64,000 bases of DNA from Dermatemys mawii (taxonomy: Eukaryota > Chordata > Testudines > Dermatemydidae), in NCBI GenBank assembly GCA_007922305.1, contig ML677386.1, positions 13,807,830 to 13,871,829 of the forward strand, read 5' to 3'. The position numbers were made by a program, and so were the translations under genes. Shown here piece after piece: positions 46,081-58,044 of this stretch. Below the pieces are notes generated by a model. It was given only the letters and a program-made list of their open reading frames with translations. It was not told the DNA's origin and did no database searches. Positions within the stretch are counted from its first letter, which is position 1. Each line of letters opens with the position of its first letter.

Positions 46081-46435
46081 ATCAGTTTAACAGTGTCAGG
46101 CAGCCCTTTTACAAGTAAAAGGCACTAGCCAAGGGAGTGGGAAAGTCATGTGACTGAGGGGTGGGGTCAGGTGATCAGCCAAGACTGTATAAAAAAAGCC
46201 TGGGGCTCAATAAGCAGTCTTGTGGGAAGTCTAGGGTGAGGAAAGGTTAGACAGATCTATAGAAACCTAGTAGCTGAATTAGATGAGCTCAGACTACAGT
46301 GAGCAGGACTTGAGAGCTAAGCTGGGAAGGTGTGGGCCAGACCACTTATTCAGGAGAGAGGCCAAACACAGAGTCCAGGAAGGGGCTGTGGGAACAGCCA
46401 CAGGCTGAGGTATGAGGTGGTACAGTACTACCAAC
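46081..46435 (+). mobile_element. Possible LTR remnant with TATA-like box
   Basis: GC-richer segment in AT-rich DNA with ACTGTATAAAAAAAGCCTGG at about 46184-46203, followed by purine-rich sequence. It has the look of an LTR U3-R region. The ends are not defined, and related GC-rich sequence resumes at 46740-47160. Confidence 0.3.
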
Positions 46436-48695
46436 CAGTGTGAGATTTTTTTTTTTTAATCTGTCTTGTGGTATTTAATATTTTACTGAAAACCCCAGCT
46501 TCAGTTATGTAAGCTTTACAACAAAAACACCTAGAACTCATATCCTTTATGGTATAGGGAAGAAAACTTGAAAATGTGCCCCAAGTGCACCATAAGGGCT
46601 CAGAAAAACAGAAAGCATGTAAATGAAAAGACCCAAATGTGTTTTGTTTTTGTTTTTTAAAAAAAGTCACAGGCTGTTGGATCTGACACATGATTTTTGA
46701 ACATGTATGGTTGGTAATATTAGAGCAGAAGCAAGGGTTCTGAGTGAGTGAATTTTCTCTGCTTGCTACAAGGTCATTGAACTTGAACTCTGATTACTAG
46801 TGCTTGGAATCCTCTACAGTGCTGCCTGGAGGAAGTGGTGTAGAAATTCCCTTACAACCTAGCCATGTGGGAGAAGGGCAAGCTGGTACCCTTGTGAGAA
46901 GGGATTGTTGTTCCCTAGAAGTATGAAGACTAGTGAGCCACAGGAAAGAGCGAATCTTGTTTAGCCTTAGGAAAGCAAGTATGAGATAATGGTGTGAGGT
47001 TGGGATTGTCTTGGGAACTCTGGAGAGGGTAGACTCTCTTGTGATTTTAGCTAGAGAGTTGAATCACTTCTGTGATGTGTCAATACTGGAGGAGGAAGAC
47101 CAGCAGCGGTGACAATGAACTGACCATCAAAATTGAGGCAGACACACAACTGGGCGCAATGAGAGGTAAGACCATCTATTAGACTATTTTCTCTCCAATA
47201 GCCCTGTACCCTCCTCCACCCCCTCCCAAAAAAGATACCCTTTTATGGGTGGTTTTTGTTTTGTTTTGTTTTGGACCATGCAATAAAACTTAAATATAAT
47301 TGGAATACAGCTCTATAGGATGGCTTTAAAATCCCATAGAAAGGATATTGTTTTCTATCAGATGCTACAGAAATCACTCATACTGTAGAGAACTGTACTA
47401 ACTTCCTATAAAAGCTCAATTTATTCTGTTACATATATTTTGATGGAATAAATGGGCCCAAATGTGTTAACACAACTGTCTCTGTACAACATGAAGTTTT
47501 AAATAAGGTTTGGGTTTTGGAGTAGAGAGAGCTTGGCCTGTTTAATACTGTTTAATAGAAAACACTATTAAAAATCCTCTTAACCTTTTAAAGATACAGT
47601 AAAAGAGAGAAGAATAGTTAAAGCATTTGAAATGTAAAGTATTAAGTCAGACTTTCATTTTGACAACATTCCTTGTTTCCTTCCCTTTGATTTGTAAAGC
47701 ATTTTAGAAGGAAAAACCCCTGTCTCACAATCTCTTTACCTAGTATTAAAGATAGTAATAATTGTCCTTTTGGAGAGAAGGGAAAGCAATAGTTCGCTGA
47801 GATGGGCTGAAGCTGTTGTAGGAAATGGGATTAGACTTTAACAACAAGACAAACAGAAGGGAAGAAGAAAGAACAGCAAAGACAGTTTCTGTTGTTGGTG
47901 TTAACTTTCATTTGCAGTCTCACTGCTGGAAAAATACAAACACAGAATGCAATCTTATCAGCCACTCCAGGACCAGCAAAACTTGTACCACCATTGGATA
48001 TTTTAGGGCATTGCTTTTAGCAGCCTCATTTTGGTCAGAGGTTTATGGCAATATTGCAAAATATACAGGCTTGGCTGGCTAAGCCAGACTTTTTAAATGG
48101 CAGGCAAAAGGAAAGGGATAGGAAAGAAATAGAGGGGAGGAAAAGGACACAAGGGGAGGAGGCAGAGGTGAAATGGTAACAGGAACCAAAGTCTCTCATG
48201 TCTCATGTTGTGTTTGGGACTCAGCCTAAGCTGGTGGAAGTGGTGATATTATCTAGATCCCTCACTTTCTGGCCCAGTCTGGTTAGGTCAGTTCTCAGGA
48301 TTAGGATGGTGAAGGCTCAAAGGTATCACAGTTGATTCCTGCATCACTGGAGATGGTGGGAGTGGCAGCTATAATGATGAAGCTCACGCCTTCCTGTTCT
48401 CATGATTTTCAGTCAGCCGGCATCTGCTAATGTCGCACACCCACTCAAGCATGTATTTTTATTTTGAGGACCCAGATGAGGAGTGATGGGGAAATAGCTC
48501 ATTTCTTTTTTATTTTGTCCCCCAATTAGTCCTAATTTCTGATTGTCCAATTCTGATCCATTGATTTCCTGTCCTGAACTCCTTGTTTATTGTTTATTAT
48601 CTCAATACAGTCTTTGAGTCATATGAGTTAAGTCTTTTTGTTTGAATGAATTCAATCTTTGTATTTTACTTTTATAGGTTTTTAAGAACAATGTT
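46436..48695. other. Non-coding DNA
   Basis: A (TTTTG)n run is at 47252-47273. No exon is supported. Confidence 0.45.
47252..47273. repeat. (TTTTG)n short tandem repeat
   Basis: Four TTTTG units. Confidence 0.85.
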
Positions 48696-48772
48696 ATGTA
48701 ACTAGCTGAATGGAACTTTTCCTTTTCCCATCAACAGTTGTCTTTATAGGTCATAGGACCATTTCATAAACT
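48696..48772 (+). repeat. 77-bp direct duplication, copy 1
   Basis: Differs from 49737-49813 at only three positions, in the same orientation 1,041 bases away. Flanking sequences are unrelated. Confidence 0.95.
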
Positions 48773-49736
48773 TTATCCACCCTTCTAAAGTTAGGGTCAC
48801 AAATGGTATAGGCCTACTGGGCTACAGTTATCACTACAGTTCCCCTTAAATTCTGTAGGACTTTCTCATAAGGGCTCAAAGATATCAAAATGAAAATCAG
48901 GTATGTAGATCTTTAAATCAATTGACACTGACTGAAAACCACAAGTTTTTGACACTGATAGAAAATATATGCAGATTGTTTTGCAAAGATCCATGTACAG
49001 AGGAGGACCCTTGGAAATGGCTCTCGCCTAACCTGCACAGTATGTAATCCAGCCACCACCCAGCATTGACAACTAGGGGAACCAGCACGGAGAGCAGTGT
49101 AGGAGGAGATAAGGAAGCAAATGCTGCATTGGGGGAGCTTCAGAGCACTGGTTTTAGGAGAGACTGAAGAAAGGGGAGACCAGCTAAAATTAAAAAAAAA
49201 TCACATACTGAATAAACTCATATTTGTTTAATTTTCTAAAATACATGTATCGGTGCTAATTCAGTGCTCTGGGCACCTTTCCCATAAACTAAAAATCACA
49301 ACACATAGACTAAGGACCACCTACAAACATATCGTCTTCAGCCAAAGCCTTGTATGATCCTAAGCATCTTGATGTTAATTGCTGCTTTAACAGGGCCAGC
49401 CCTGTACACTTTACCCTGTGGAAAGATTTAATATAACTTTTGACTTTTGGTACTTATTTCCTTATAATTTTAAACTTCAGGAATTGGGGACATGTTGGCA
49501 CCCCAACAAGATTAACTCAGGATAGAGACATTAAGCATGAAAAGGGGACAACCCTGAAATTCAAGGCAATTGGCAATCCTAGTAATGTGATAGATACATT
49601 CTAAATCTATTAAATACTGCAGATACCATGGTGAAATCAAGCACTGTTGTGTTTTGTTAGTTTGTTTACAGTGGTGTCCATTTGCATGCAAAGTCCAAGA
49701 AGAGTGATTTGTGGATCTGTAGCCTGTGAAAGGGAA
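48773..49736. other. Non-coding DNA between duplicated copies
   Basis: Anonymous sequence with no gene seen. Confidence 0.4.
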
Positions 49737-49813
49737 ATGTAACTAGCTGAGTGGAACTTTTCCTTCTCCCATCAACACTTGTCTTTATAGGTCATAGGAC
49801 CATTTCATAAACT
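49737..49813 (+). repeat. 77-bp direct duplication, copy 2
   Basis: Second copy of 48696-48772. It is followed at once by the 30-bp block shared in inverse with 50916-50945. Confidence 0.95.
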
Positions 49814-49815
49814 GA

Positions 49816-49845
49816 TTGAGAAGGAAATAGTAGAGGTAGAGCTGA
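49816..49845 (+). repeat. 30-bp inverted repeat, left copy
   Basis: TTGAGAAGGAAATAGTAGAG and the following ten bases recur exactly, on the opposite strand, at 50916-50945. In both places the frame reads EKEIVEVEL. Confidence 0.95.
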
Positions 49846-50484
49846 CTGAGAAATATCCATCAGACAAAATATCCAGATTTCTATATTTCTATAAGGGTTA
49901 TTATAATGTAATTGTCTTTCTATGACTCCCATAATCATAGTATCTAAGTGCTCATTATTGTAGTATTGGTTGTAAAATGATATAGAAGTCAGAAGTTATT
50001 CAGCCCATGCTGAGTAACTTCATTGACTTCTAGGTGCTCACTTATGTGATTAAGGATATCAAAGTCTGGCCCTACATGATTTGTTGTTCAATTTCTCCTT
50101 TGTTATCCCTCCCCTCCAAACCATAGTTTAACAAACAAGCAAAAAACAAAACAAAAAAATCCCATCCAAAGTGTTTCTACATCATTTTACAACCAGCACC
50201 CTTCTGAATCTGTTAGCCCCGGTAGACCCTGCTCCCTAACAGGATTACATCTGTCCACTGAGCCCTATTAGCTGTAGATCTATCACTGGAATCCGTGGGG
50301 TGTGCTGAAAGAATTATTCTGTCCAAGACCAAACTTATTTACCTGAGTGATGTCAGCTTCAATGCAAAGAGAAGCTCCATCTTGGAGCCTAAAGACTCCT
50401 CATACTCAAAAAAGAATTAGTGTGAGTGAAGGGTCTGCTGAACTGCAACTACACATGTATGAGGCTGCTTTGCTATCATGAAAC

Positions 50485-51085
50485 TTAGACATTACTTAGA
50501 CTGGAAACGTGGTGACTGCAGGAGAAGACTGGCATAAGCATCTTCACATTTGTCAACCTCCAGAACGTTTGCATGGATTGGGGATACTGACATGGTGAGA
50601 GCTCAGAATGTGTCTGCTCTTCCATAATTCTGATGCAGAAAAGTTCTGTGGCCATCCCCATCACCCAATGGACTTTAGATGTACCATCCATTGAGGACAG
50701 CATAGTGATATTAGCAAAACACAGCAAGCTAGGAAATCTCTCTTCTGCATCCTGTTCTGCTTTGCTCTTCTCTACAAGTACTGCTTCAGCCCCGTCTGCC
50801 ATCTCATATGAATGAGTGTCCATCACCTCTTTCGCTTCCTCATCTTCTGCTTACCTGGCCATTTCCTCATTTGCCACTTCCTCCTCGTCTGACAACTGCA
50901 CATCTGCTGCCTCTTTCAGCTCTACCTCTACTATTTCCTTCTCAAACAGTCCTTTTAGTGCTGCCACCTCTTTTCCTATCATCTTTACCTATGATACTTC
51001 CATCTGTCTCTTCCTCTTCCATTATTTCCACACCATTTTCTGCCATATCCCCTTTCTTCACCATCATATCCCTTTCCTACATTGC
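50485..51085 (-). pseudogene. Decayed acidic coding-like segment of unknown origin
   Basis: I do not recognise it. On the minus strand a Glu/Asp/Lys-rich frame runs through EKEIVEVELKEAADVQLSDE, is stopped by TAA near 50850, and continues in the same frame as a 113-codon open piece (50826-50485) with KSKAEQDAEERFPSLLCF. Upstream, an acidic stretch (MEEEETDGSIIGK) lies in another frame, implying a frameshift near 50950. Charge bias across stops suggests a former coding sequence or low-complexity purine-rich DNA; sequence alone does not decide. A 30-bp piece of it recurs in inverse at 49816. Confidence 0.35.
50916..50945 (-). repeat. 30-bp inverted repeat, right copy
   Basis: Exact reverse complement of 49816-49845. 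Confidence 0.95.
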
Positions 51086-53535
51086 AATTTGTATTGCCTT
51101 CTAACTCAACAGATGTGTGTGTTCAGTCACATCTACTCATTTTAAGGCAGAATTTATTCCTGTATAGAGAACTAGTGCAAAGACTGTCTCGTACAGATTC
51201 CATTTATACCCTGTTTTTGAGGTCATAAGTAGCAGATAGGCTTTGTGCTGAGTTCTGCAAAGGAGTGACTTTCACTCTTGAGTGACTTCAATACATTTTA
51301 CTACTCCTTTTTTTCCCTTCTCTCTCTGGTTAGACCTCCAAAACCAATATAGCACAGAGAAAGAAAGCTGTGTTCTTATCCTTGTTGTGCCTCATCAACA
51401 GAATGCTGATATTCAGATCAGTTATGTCTGTGCCAAGCCACTGAACAGAATGGAGTTTTACAGGTGTCACTGCGGACCAAATTAGCCCTACAGTCCACTG
51501 ATTACTGTTGATGATACACAAAAAGGGAAGAATCCAGGCTGACTTTCAGTCATCAGGTCAGGGCTGCAGGGATGGTAGTTCTGCTTCTTTTAAAGAAAAA
51601 AAACCAGACAAAACATTCTTCTTATAATCTGAGCATTTTTGATACAGGAATTGCTAGGAGATGGTAAACAAGGAATCCCTTTTTCAGAGTCACTCTGGAT
51701 TGCAATATTTAAACGGTTGGCAGGCACAAAACCTTTTGCTCTGATATTGGGCAGACAGTTGCCTCTGGTTTGCTTGACAGCATAGTCTAATAAAGATAGA
51801 GTCACAGAGTGAAAGAAAAATCTTTCTTTTCCTTTTTGTAAAGCAGCATTATCCAAATGCTTCTTGGCAGTTGGGGGTAAAAGCACAGCCTGCAACATTT
51901 CTCCAATTAATTTCAGGCAGGGAGCCAAGCAGTTGGGCCATTCAATTCTCCGAGCCCATAGGAGTGTTGAGTTTTGGTATTTTTCTTTTTGACTACTGCA
52001 AAGATGAAAGAAGACAGGATTACACAAAGTCTTAACTGCAACATCTAAAATATTCACCCAGGCCATAAGTGAAAGGCAGATGGAGAGGATTCTACATCAA
52101 TTATTGTGAAGATAAGTCTTCTGTCAGTTCTGTAAGTATTGAGACTTTAATGGAAATAAGACACAATCTTGAGAAATGTATTGTTACATTTATCTGTTTG
52201 TCTTTACATCAGATTTGTCCTTATTTTTTGCATCAGAGCTATATAATAATTATAAACACTGACATAATCAAGATCACAAGTTATGGTGCTATTATTCCAA
52301 GTCTTTTGTAACAAGGTGTACATGTTCTGTGAGCCACACCCTTTATACAGTACTTCAGGCAAACATTTTGACTAGGAAGTTTAGGAATACTTTGATTAGA
52401 AAGAAAATGTAGCTTAGATATTTTTATGTATCTCTTGCTTTACTCCTAAATATGAATTATCATCTAGAATATGTATAAATTGTTGAGGTCGGGATAGGAG
52501 TCTTAATGGGCTGAAACTTGTTAATTTTATGTATGTAGTGAGGGAGGAGAAGATTTTTTCAGAAAGACCTTAGTTATTGGTAGTTCATAGTACAAGCAAA
52601 GAAGCACTTTTGACTACTTATAGACTTGAGGAAGTTAGATGAGGTTTATGGACAGGGATTCATGAGTAGATATATAAACCATCCATTGAAACACTGTGAA
52701 TATGTCAATAAGAAACTTCCATGTTATATTTTCAATTTGTAAGGTGACAGATTAACAGGGGTGGAGGGGAAGGTGGGGACAGACGAGAAGATGTAAGTGG
52801 AAATTATCTGCTGCTCTTGTTTTAGGCAAGGTGTGGTTTGGAAAACAGATTTAAAATATATATAAACAAGATATAAATAAAATGTATTGCGATTGTTCTT
52901 ATGAGCTTCCATTTTGTATTTTCTAGGATAACTAAGACTAGAAATTAAAATAAAGGGAATCAAGCATGTTGTGTCATGTCTTGCAGCCCCTTTCCTGGCC
53001 CAAATCCCATTCAAGTCACTAACCATTCAGTTGAGTGAGGCTTATGGCTTATGGGACTGAGCTCTAAAGAGACCATAGTTCAGTTCAAATTATATATAAT
53101 ATATATATAATCACTAGTTTAACAGCAACTACCAACTATAAACATTGGAGGATTGCTTGGGGGATGAATTAGCTCAGGGGACTGATAATGAAGGATGGCA
53201 CCCTGGGGCAATACTTCTGTTGGGATGCCAAAGGCATTGCTTCAGTCAAAGGAACTGAACACTGCATCAAAGAAAATAAACAAATCTGTGCCCTAGGTCT
53301 GTGCAGAATTCACAGCTGTTGATTTAACAGCATGGCTCTTTCAATGGCTCCAGGTAAGGGAAGCTGTCCCTTTGGATTAGTCCATTTAGTGCATTTTTAG
53401 ATACAACGGTCCTATACAACATTGATAGAAGTCTTATAAATACAAAAGAGTCTCCCATCCTGCAAACCTTTATTCACCTGAGTGAGGGTGTTTACGTTTG
53501 GGTTAACTTATAATCTGTTCTCCAGGATACTTTTT
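51086..53535. other. Non-coding DNA
   Basis: A 158-codon open frame on the minus strand (52066-51590) resembles no family I know, and its length is compatible with chance in 64 kb. A palindromic remnant is near 52985-53045. Nothing else recognised. Confidence 0.45.
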
Positions 53536-54518
53536 GATACTAAACTACTCAAAATAGTTAAGACCCAAGCAAACTGTGAAGAACTTCAAAAAGATCTCAC
53601 CAAACTAAATGATTGGGCAACAAAATGGCAAATGAAATGTAATGTGGGTAAATGTAAAGTAATGCACATTGGAAAAAATAACCCCAGCTATACATACAAT
53701 ATGATGGGGGCTAATTTAGCTACAGCTACTCAGGAAAAATCTTGGAGTCATCGTGGATAGTTTTCTGAAGACATCCATGCAGTGTGCAGTGGCAGTCAAA
53801 AAAGCAAACAGGATGTTAGGAATCATTAAAAAAGGGATAGAGAATAAGATGGAGAATATTTTATTGCCCTTATACAAATCCATGGTGCGCCCACATCTTG
53901 AATACTGTCTCCTCATCTCAAAAAAGATATACTGGCATTAGAAAAGGTTCAGAGAAGGGCAACTAAAATGATTAGGGGTTTGGAATGGGTCCCGTATGAG
54001 GAGAGATTAAAGAGGCTAGGACTTTTTAGCTTGGAAAAGAGGAGACTAAGGGGAGATTATAGAGGTATATAAAATTGAGTGGTGTGGAGAAAGTGAATAA
54101 GGGAAAGTTATTTACTTGTTCCCATAATAGAAGAACTAGAGGCCACTCAATGAAATTAGTGGGCAACAGGTTTAAAACAAATAAAAAGAAAGAAGTTCTT
54201 CTTCACACAGCACACAGTCAACCTGTGGAACTCCTTGCCTGAGGAGGCTATGAAGGCTAGGACTATAACAGGGTTTAAAAGAGAACTGGATAAATTCATG
54301 GAGGTTAAGTCCATTAATGGCTATTAGCCAGGCTGGGTAAGGAATGGTGTCCCTAGCCTCTGTTTGTCAGAGGGGGGTGATGGATGGCAGGAGAGAGATC
54401 ACTCGATCCTTACCTGTTAGGTTCCCTCACTCCAGGGCACCTGGCATTGGCCACTGTTGGTAGACAGGATACTGGGCTAGATGGACCTTTGGTCTGACCA
54501 GTACGGCTGTTCTTATGA
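53536..54518 (+). mobile_element. CR1 LINE, 5'-truncated copy 2
   Basis: Aligns closely with copy 1 from the GATACTAAACTACTCAAAAT block to the 3' end GTACGGCTGTTCTTATG. It starts just after the catalytic box, so it is more truncated. Open pieces include NDWATKWQMKCNVGKCKVMH. A deletion near 53740 breaks the frame. The 3' part (53940-54518) is better preserved than in copy 1, including the CTCCTTGCCTGAGGAGG block. Confidence 0.9.
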
Positions 54519-56440
54519 GGGAGCCTCTGTTTTACAGAAACTCAATGTTATTCAGTGGAATTCACCTGCCTCGCAGGTGGAATTGTAAGGTTTCCAGAAG
54601 ATGCGGGGCCACAACAGCAGTCTGCAGTAGGTGCTCCTGCTATGCCTCCGCCAGCCACCGTGGGGCAGGGGATGAGGGGGGAAGGCAGAGTAGCAAGTTG
54701 GTGAATCACATGCTTGCATGCCCCTGTACAGAAGCTAGCCACCAGCTGGCCAGAGTGGGAGGTGGAGGCACTTTTCCAGGCTAGCACTCCAGAAGCATTA
54801 GCCCCTCCCCAGGGGTGTATGGCTAAGGTGGGCAGTGCACCCCCGCCCCCCCAGCAGCCAGCAGAGATGAGCAGAAACAGTGGAAATGTTACTGCACCCA
54901 TTCAACAAGTAGCAGAGCTGCTTTTCAATTGTTGCTCTCCTTACGGGGTCCAAGGAAGAGTTCCTATAATTTATCGAAAATTCCTCCAGGAGCTGAGCAT
55001 TGCTCCTCCCTTTCCAGCGTGGGCCATAATTTAGAACCCCAATCTGGCCTTTAAGCTCTCCATGTCTCCGTTTACCTATCTGTAGTAGGGAAGAAATCTA
55101 CCTATTTCACAGAGATTTCATAAATTTAATTCATTCGTATAATAATTGTTATAGGTTGCTCTGAGATCCTCAGCTGATAAATACTAGAAAGGCAAAACAT
55201 GTAATTTTTATATAATCAGTGCATTTCGTCAAAGGACTTGCAATTGGAAGGATGGAATTGCACACTAAACAGTACTCGAAGTCCATAATCTGATTTGGAG
55301 CTGTGATCAGAAGGTAAAGGAAAAATAATGGTAAAAATCAATAAAGAAAATTCTATTCAGATGTTTCATTTCATTCCCCAGGGCTTCCTGTGCCAGACAG
55401 TGACTCATCCAATACAATAAAATATCTCCTAAAAAACATGGAAGATGGGCCATCTCTTTAATTTTGTATATGTTATCATTTCCAAACAGTGATAGTGGCA
55501 CCAGAGATTTTCTTGTTCCTACCATTCTTTGGGGTCACCAGGCATTTCTTGGACTCCAAGAAAGCTAGTGCCCCAGCAACACCTTTTTGGAATGAACTCC
55601 CTCCCAGTGTTGTGTCCATCAGAGAGCAGATGTCCATTTTTATTGTCCCTGAGAATGGTCTCCAGGGGCTAACCTAGTAATAACCTAATTCTACAAGTAT
55701 CTTTGAAGAAGTCAGTATTTATAAATGAAAGGTAAGTGGTATAAAATTGTATCTAGTTTAAGTAACAGCTTCACTGGATAGACTATAATTATCTGTAGAT
55801 GCTCTGACCATAAAACCTTTTGGTCTAGTTCCTGTAAACATATCTACTTGGGCATACTCTTTCTTCCATTTGCAAGATCTAACTTAAGGAGTCTGTGAGC
55901 CAAATACAGAAGTGATATGTATGTTAAATCCCAGGAAACTATCTTAGATCCCTTTACATGCTGTTAGTCTCCCTTTTAGCTATGTGCACTCATTTGTTGA
56001 TGATTAAAGGAGTCTAAGTTGGTGTAACCTACATCTTGGGGGTTTCTCTCTTGCACAGTACCCTCACTGAATACTGCAGTTGATGAGGGCCACCACTTCA
56101 AAAAATGCTGTGCTATTTTCAGTTCTGCTCATATAGCGTTTGAGACCTTCTGAGACTGTTTACATGCTAAGTAAATAGTTGAACCTTTTTGCATGCAACT
56201 TGATTGTAATAAGGTCCATTTACATCTTATTGCCCTGCTCCACGGGGTTGGTCTCAGTCCTGGTGTGACTGTTTGGATGGAGTGTAATTCCTTTTTCTTA
56301 GTCACTTTAAAATTACAATGAACATATCTTCATAATAACTCAAATGTATAAACAAATGTGGGGCAGTATGGTCTGGAGCAGAAAACTATTAGTATTTAAT
56401 ATGGAAAAACTGCATTCTGTGTTTCATTTACTCTTTACTT
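54519..56440. other. Non-coding DNA
   Basis: A GC-rich patch at 54560-54960 has no assignable identity. A short frame near 55550-55600 reads ATPFWNELPPSV, reminiscent of LINE ORF2 tails (WNxLP), but it is too little to assign. The rest is anonymous. Confidence 0.4.
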
Positions 56441-56444
56441 AAGG

Positions 56445-56505
56445 CATTGGGCCAGATCCCCATCTGGTATCAACTGGCATAATGGAGCTATGCTCTGTTA
56501 AGTAT
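56445..56505. repeat. Old palindromic interspersed repeat fragment
   Basis: GGGCCAGATCCCCATCTGG then CATAATGGAGCTATG. It belongs with the recurring palindromic class. Confidence 0.4.
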
Positions 56506-56979
56506 TATTCTCAGATGGATAATCTCTTGTAAAAATTTATTTTGAAAGTCCCTCAATATGTTTATTTAGTCTATAATAACTATACTGGAACTGTAGAAGG
56601 GAGAATGGTCAAAGTCAGTTGAAGATTATAACTTTTTTTAATCTCCTGTTGGGAAAAATAATGTCCTTGACTCTGTATGGAGCTCTATTACATATTTTTC
56701 ACTCAATCCATGTGTTGAAATCCCACTGATTTGTCAACAAGCTTAGGAATAATTGAGAGAGTTGATAAGTCAGATAATGGCACAGCATAGGATCAAAAGA
56801 TGGGGGAACAATTCAAGGTACGCTCCTCCACCTTCAAGCAATGCAAATAATAAATCATAGGGTGGCAAACAAGGATGTCATCAAGCAATGTAGTTGGAAT
56901 CACAATGCTAAATGCAAGTGATATTCTGAAATTAATTTAATTGTTAAAGCTTACAGTATATATTGGCAAGATAGACAAG

Positions 56980-57070
56980 TGGCAGAAGAAAGGAAGTACG
57001 GATGGAGAGCAGAGGTGTGGAAAGATTGTGACTTGCCCATGATCACGCAGGGCATCTGTGGCAGAGCAGT
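56980..57070 (+). mobile_element. MIR core fragment
   Basis: GTGACTTGCCCATGATCACG followed by GGCATCTGTGGCAGAGC matches the MIR core region. Confidence 0.6.
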
Positions 57071-57608
57071 ATATTGACATTTCCCATATTACATTTTCAT
57101 TTTGGTTACAGGATTACTGTTATAATTTACAACTACAGGTTTTCAAATTAACCATGAATTGACCTTTTATATTAGACTCTCAGGCTGTGCAGGAGACCAA
57201 TAGCACAGAAGCTTTTTACACAGTATTTTTACACTGTATTTAGTCTCAGGTCTCCCAAAGAAGAAGACAATTGATACTATGGTTGCCAAGCAAGGTAGGC
57301 TCCTGGCAGATTGTGTCCTCTTCAGAGGTCACTGTGTGATATTTCTTCCTCTCCTGAAGAATTTTCAGGAGTTCTTAACATATACCAATGTCTCAGAGAC
57401 TGAGCCATTTCCATCTGGCCTACAGTTTGTCCTCCTCAAGAGCTCACCCAAAGATTACTTTCTATATGAAATGATAGAACAATTTTGAATGAAATTACTG
57501 CCTCTGCTCTCCTCCCCTGCACCAAAATCAACTCATTGCTGCTCATCCCGTTCTAAACATGGTGGACCAAATTCATCCTTAGTGAATTTCATTTGCTTTG
57601 ATATTAGA

Positions 57609-57783
57609 GGGACAGGATGGGGAAGGTAATATCTTTTATTGGACAATAGCTGTTGGTCAGAGAGACAAGCTTTCAAGTTACACTGAGCTCTTCCTCAGGT
57701 CACCTGTGTAGCTTGAAAGCTTGTCTCTTTCACCAACAGACACTGATCCAATAAAAGATATTAGCTTCCCCATCTTATGTCCC
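57609..57783. mobile_element. 175-bp foldback element
   Basis: Arms of 75 and 78 bases (57609-57683 and 57706-57783) are inverted repeats of each other with few mismatches, around a 22-base centre. The arms contain AATATCTTTTATTGGA and AGAGACAAGCTTTCAAG. One arm is homologous to 35066-35160. It would form a long hairpin when single-stranded or transcribed. Confidence 0.9.
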
Positions 57784-58044
57784 TAATGTCCTGGGACAGA
57801 CACTACTACAACACCACATTTGCTTTGATAGTTACACCTGTAAGCAGTGTCAGGAATGAGATATATTCTGACATTTGATGGCGAACTATGGGAATTGCAG
57901 TGAGTCTTGAAAAATAACTTGGGGGCTGATCAATTTGCATAGACACACCCACTGCGCCTAGCCTGAGCCCACAGCAGCCCACATGGCCACTTCGGCTGAT
58001 GAGGGAGCCCCAGTTTCTATGTTATTGGGGCAGGAATGATAAAG

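Noticed and set aside
51590..52066. 158-codon open frame on the minus strand
   Set aside because: No recognisable domain and no supporting context. About one frame this long is expected by chance in AT-rich DNA of this size.
55489..55677. Frame with ATPFWNELPPSV
   Set aside because: Reminiscent of LINE ORF2 C-termini, but a single short motif without flanking homology is not enough to call an element.
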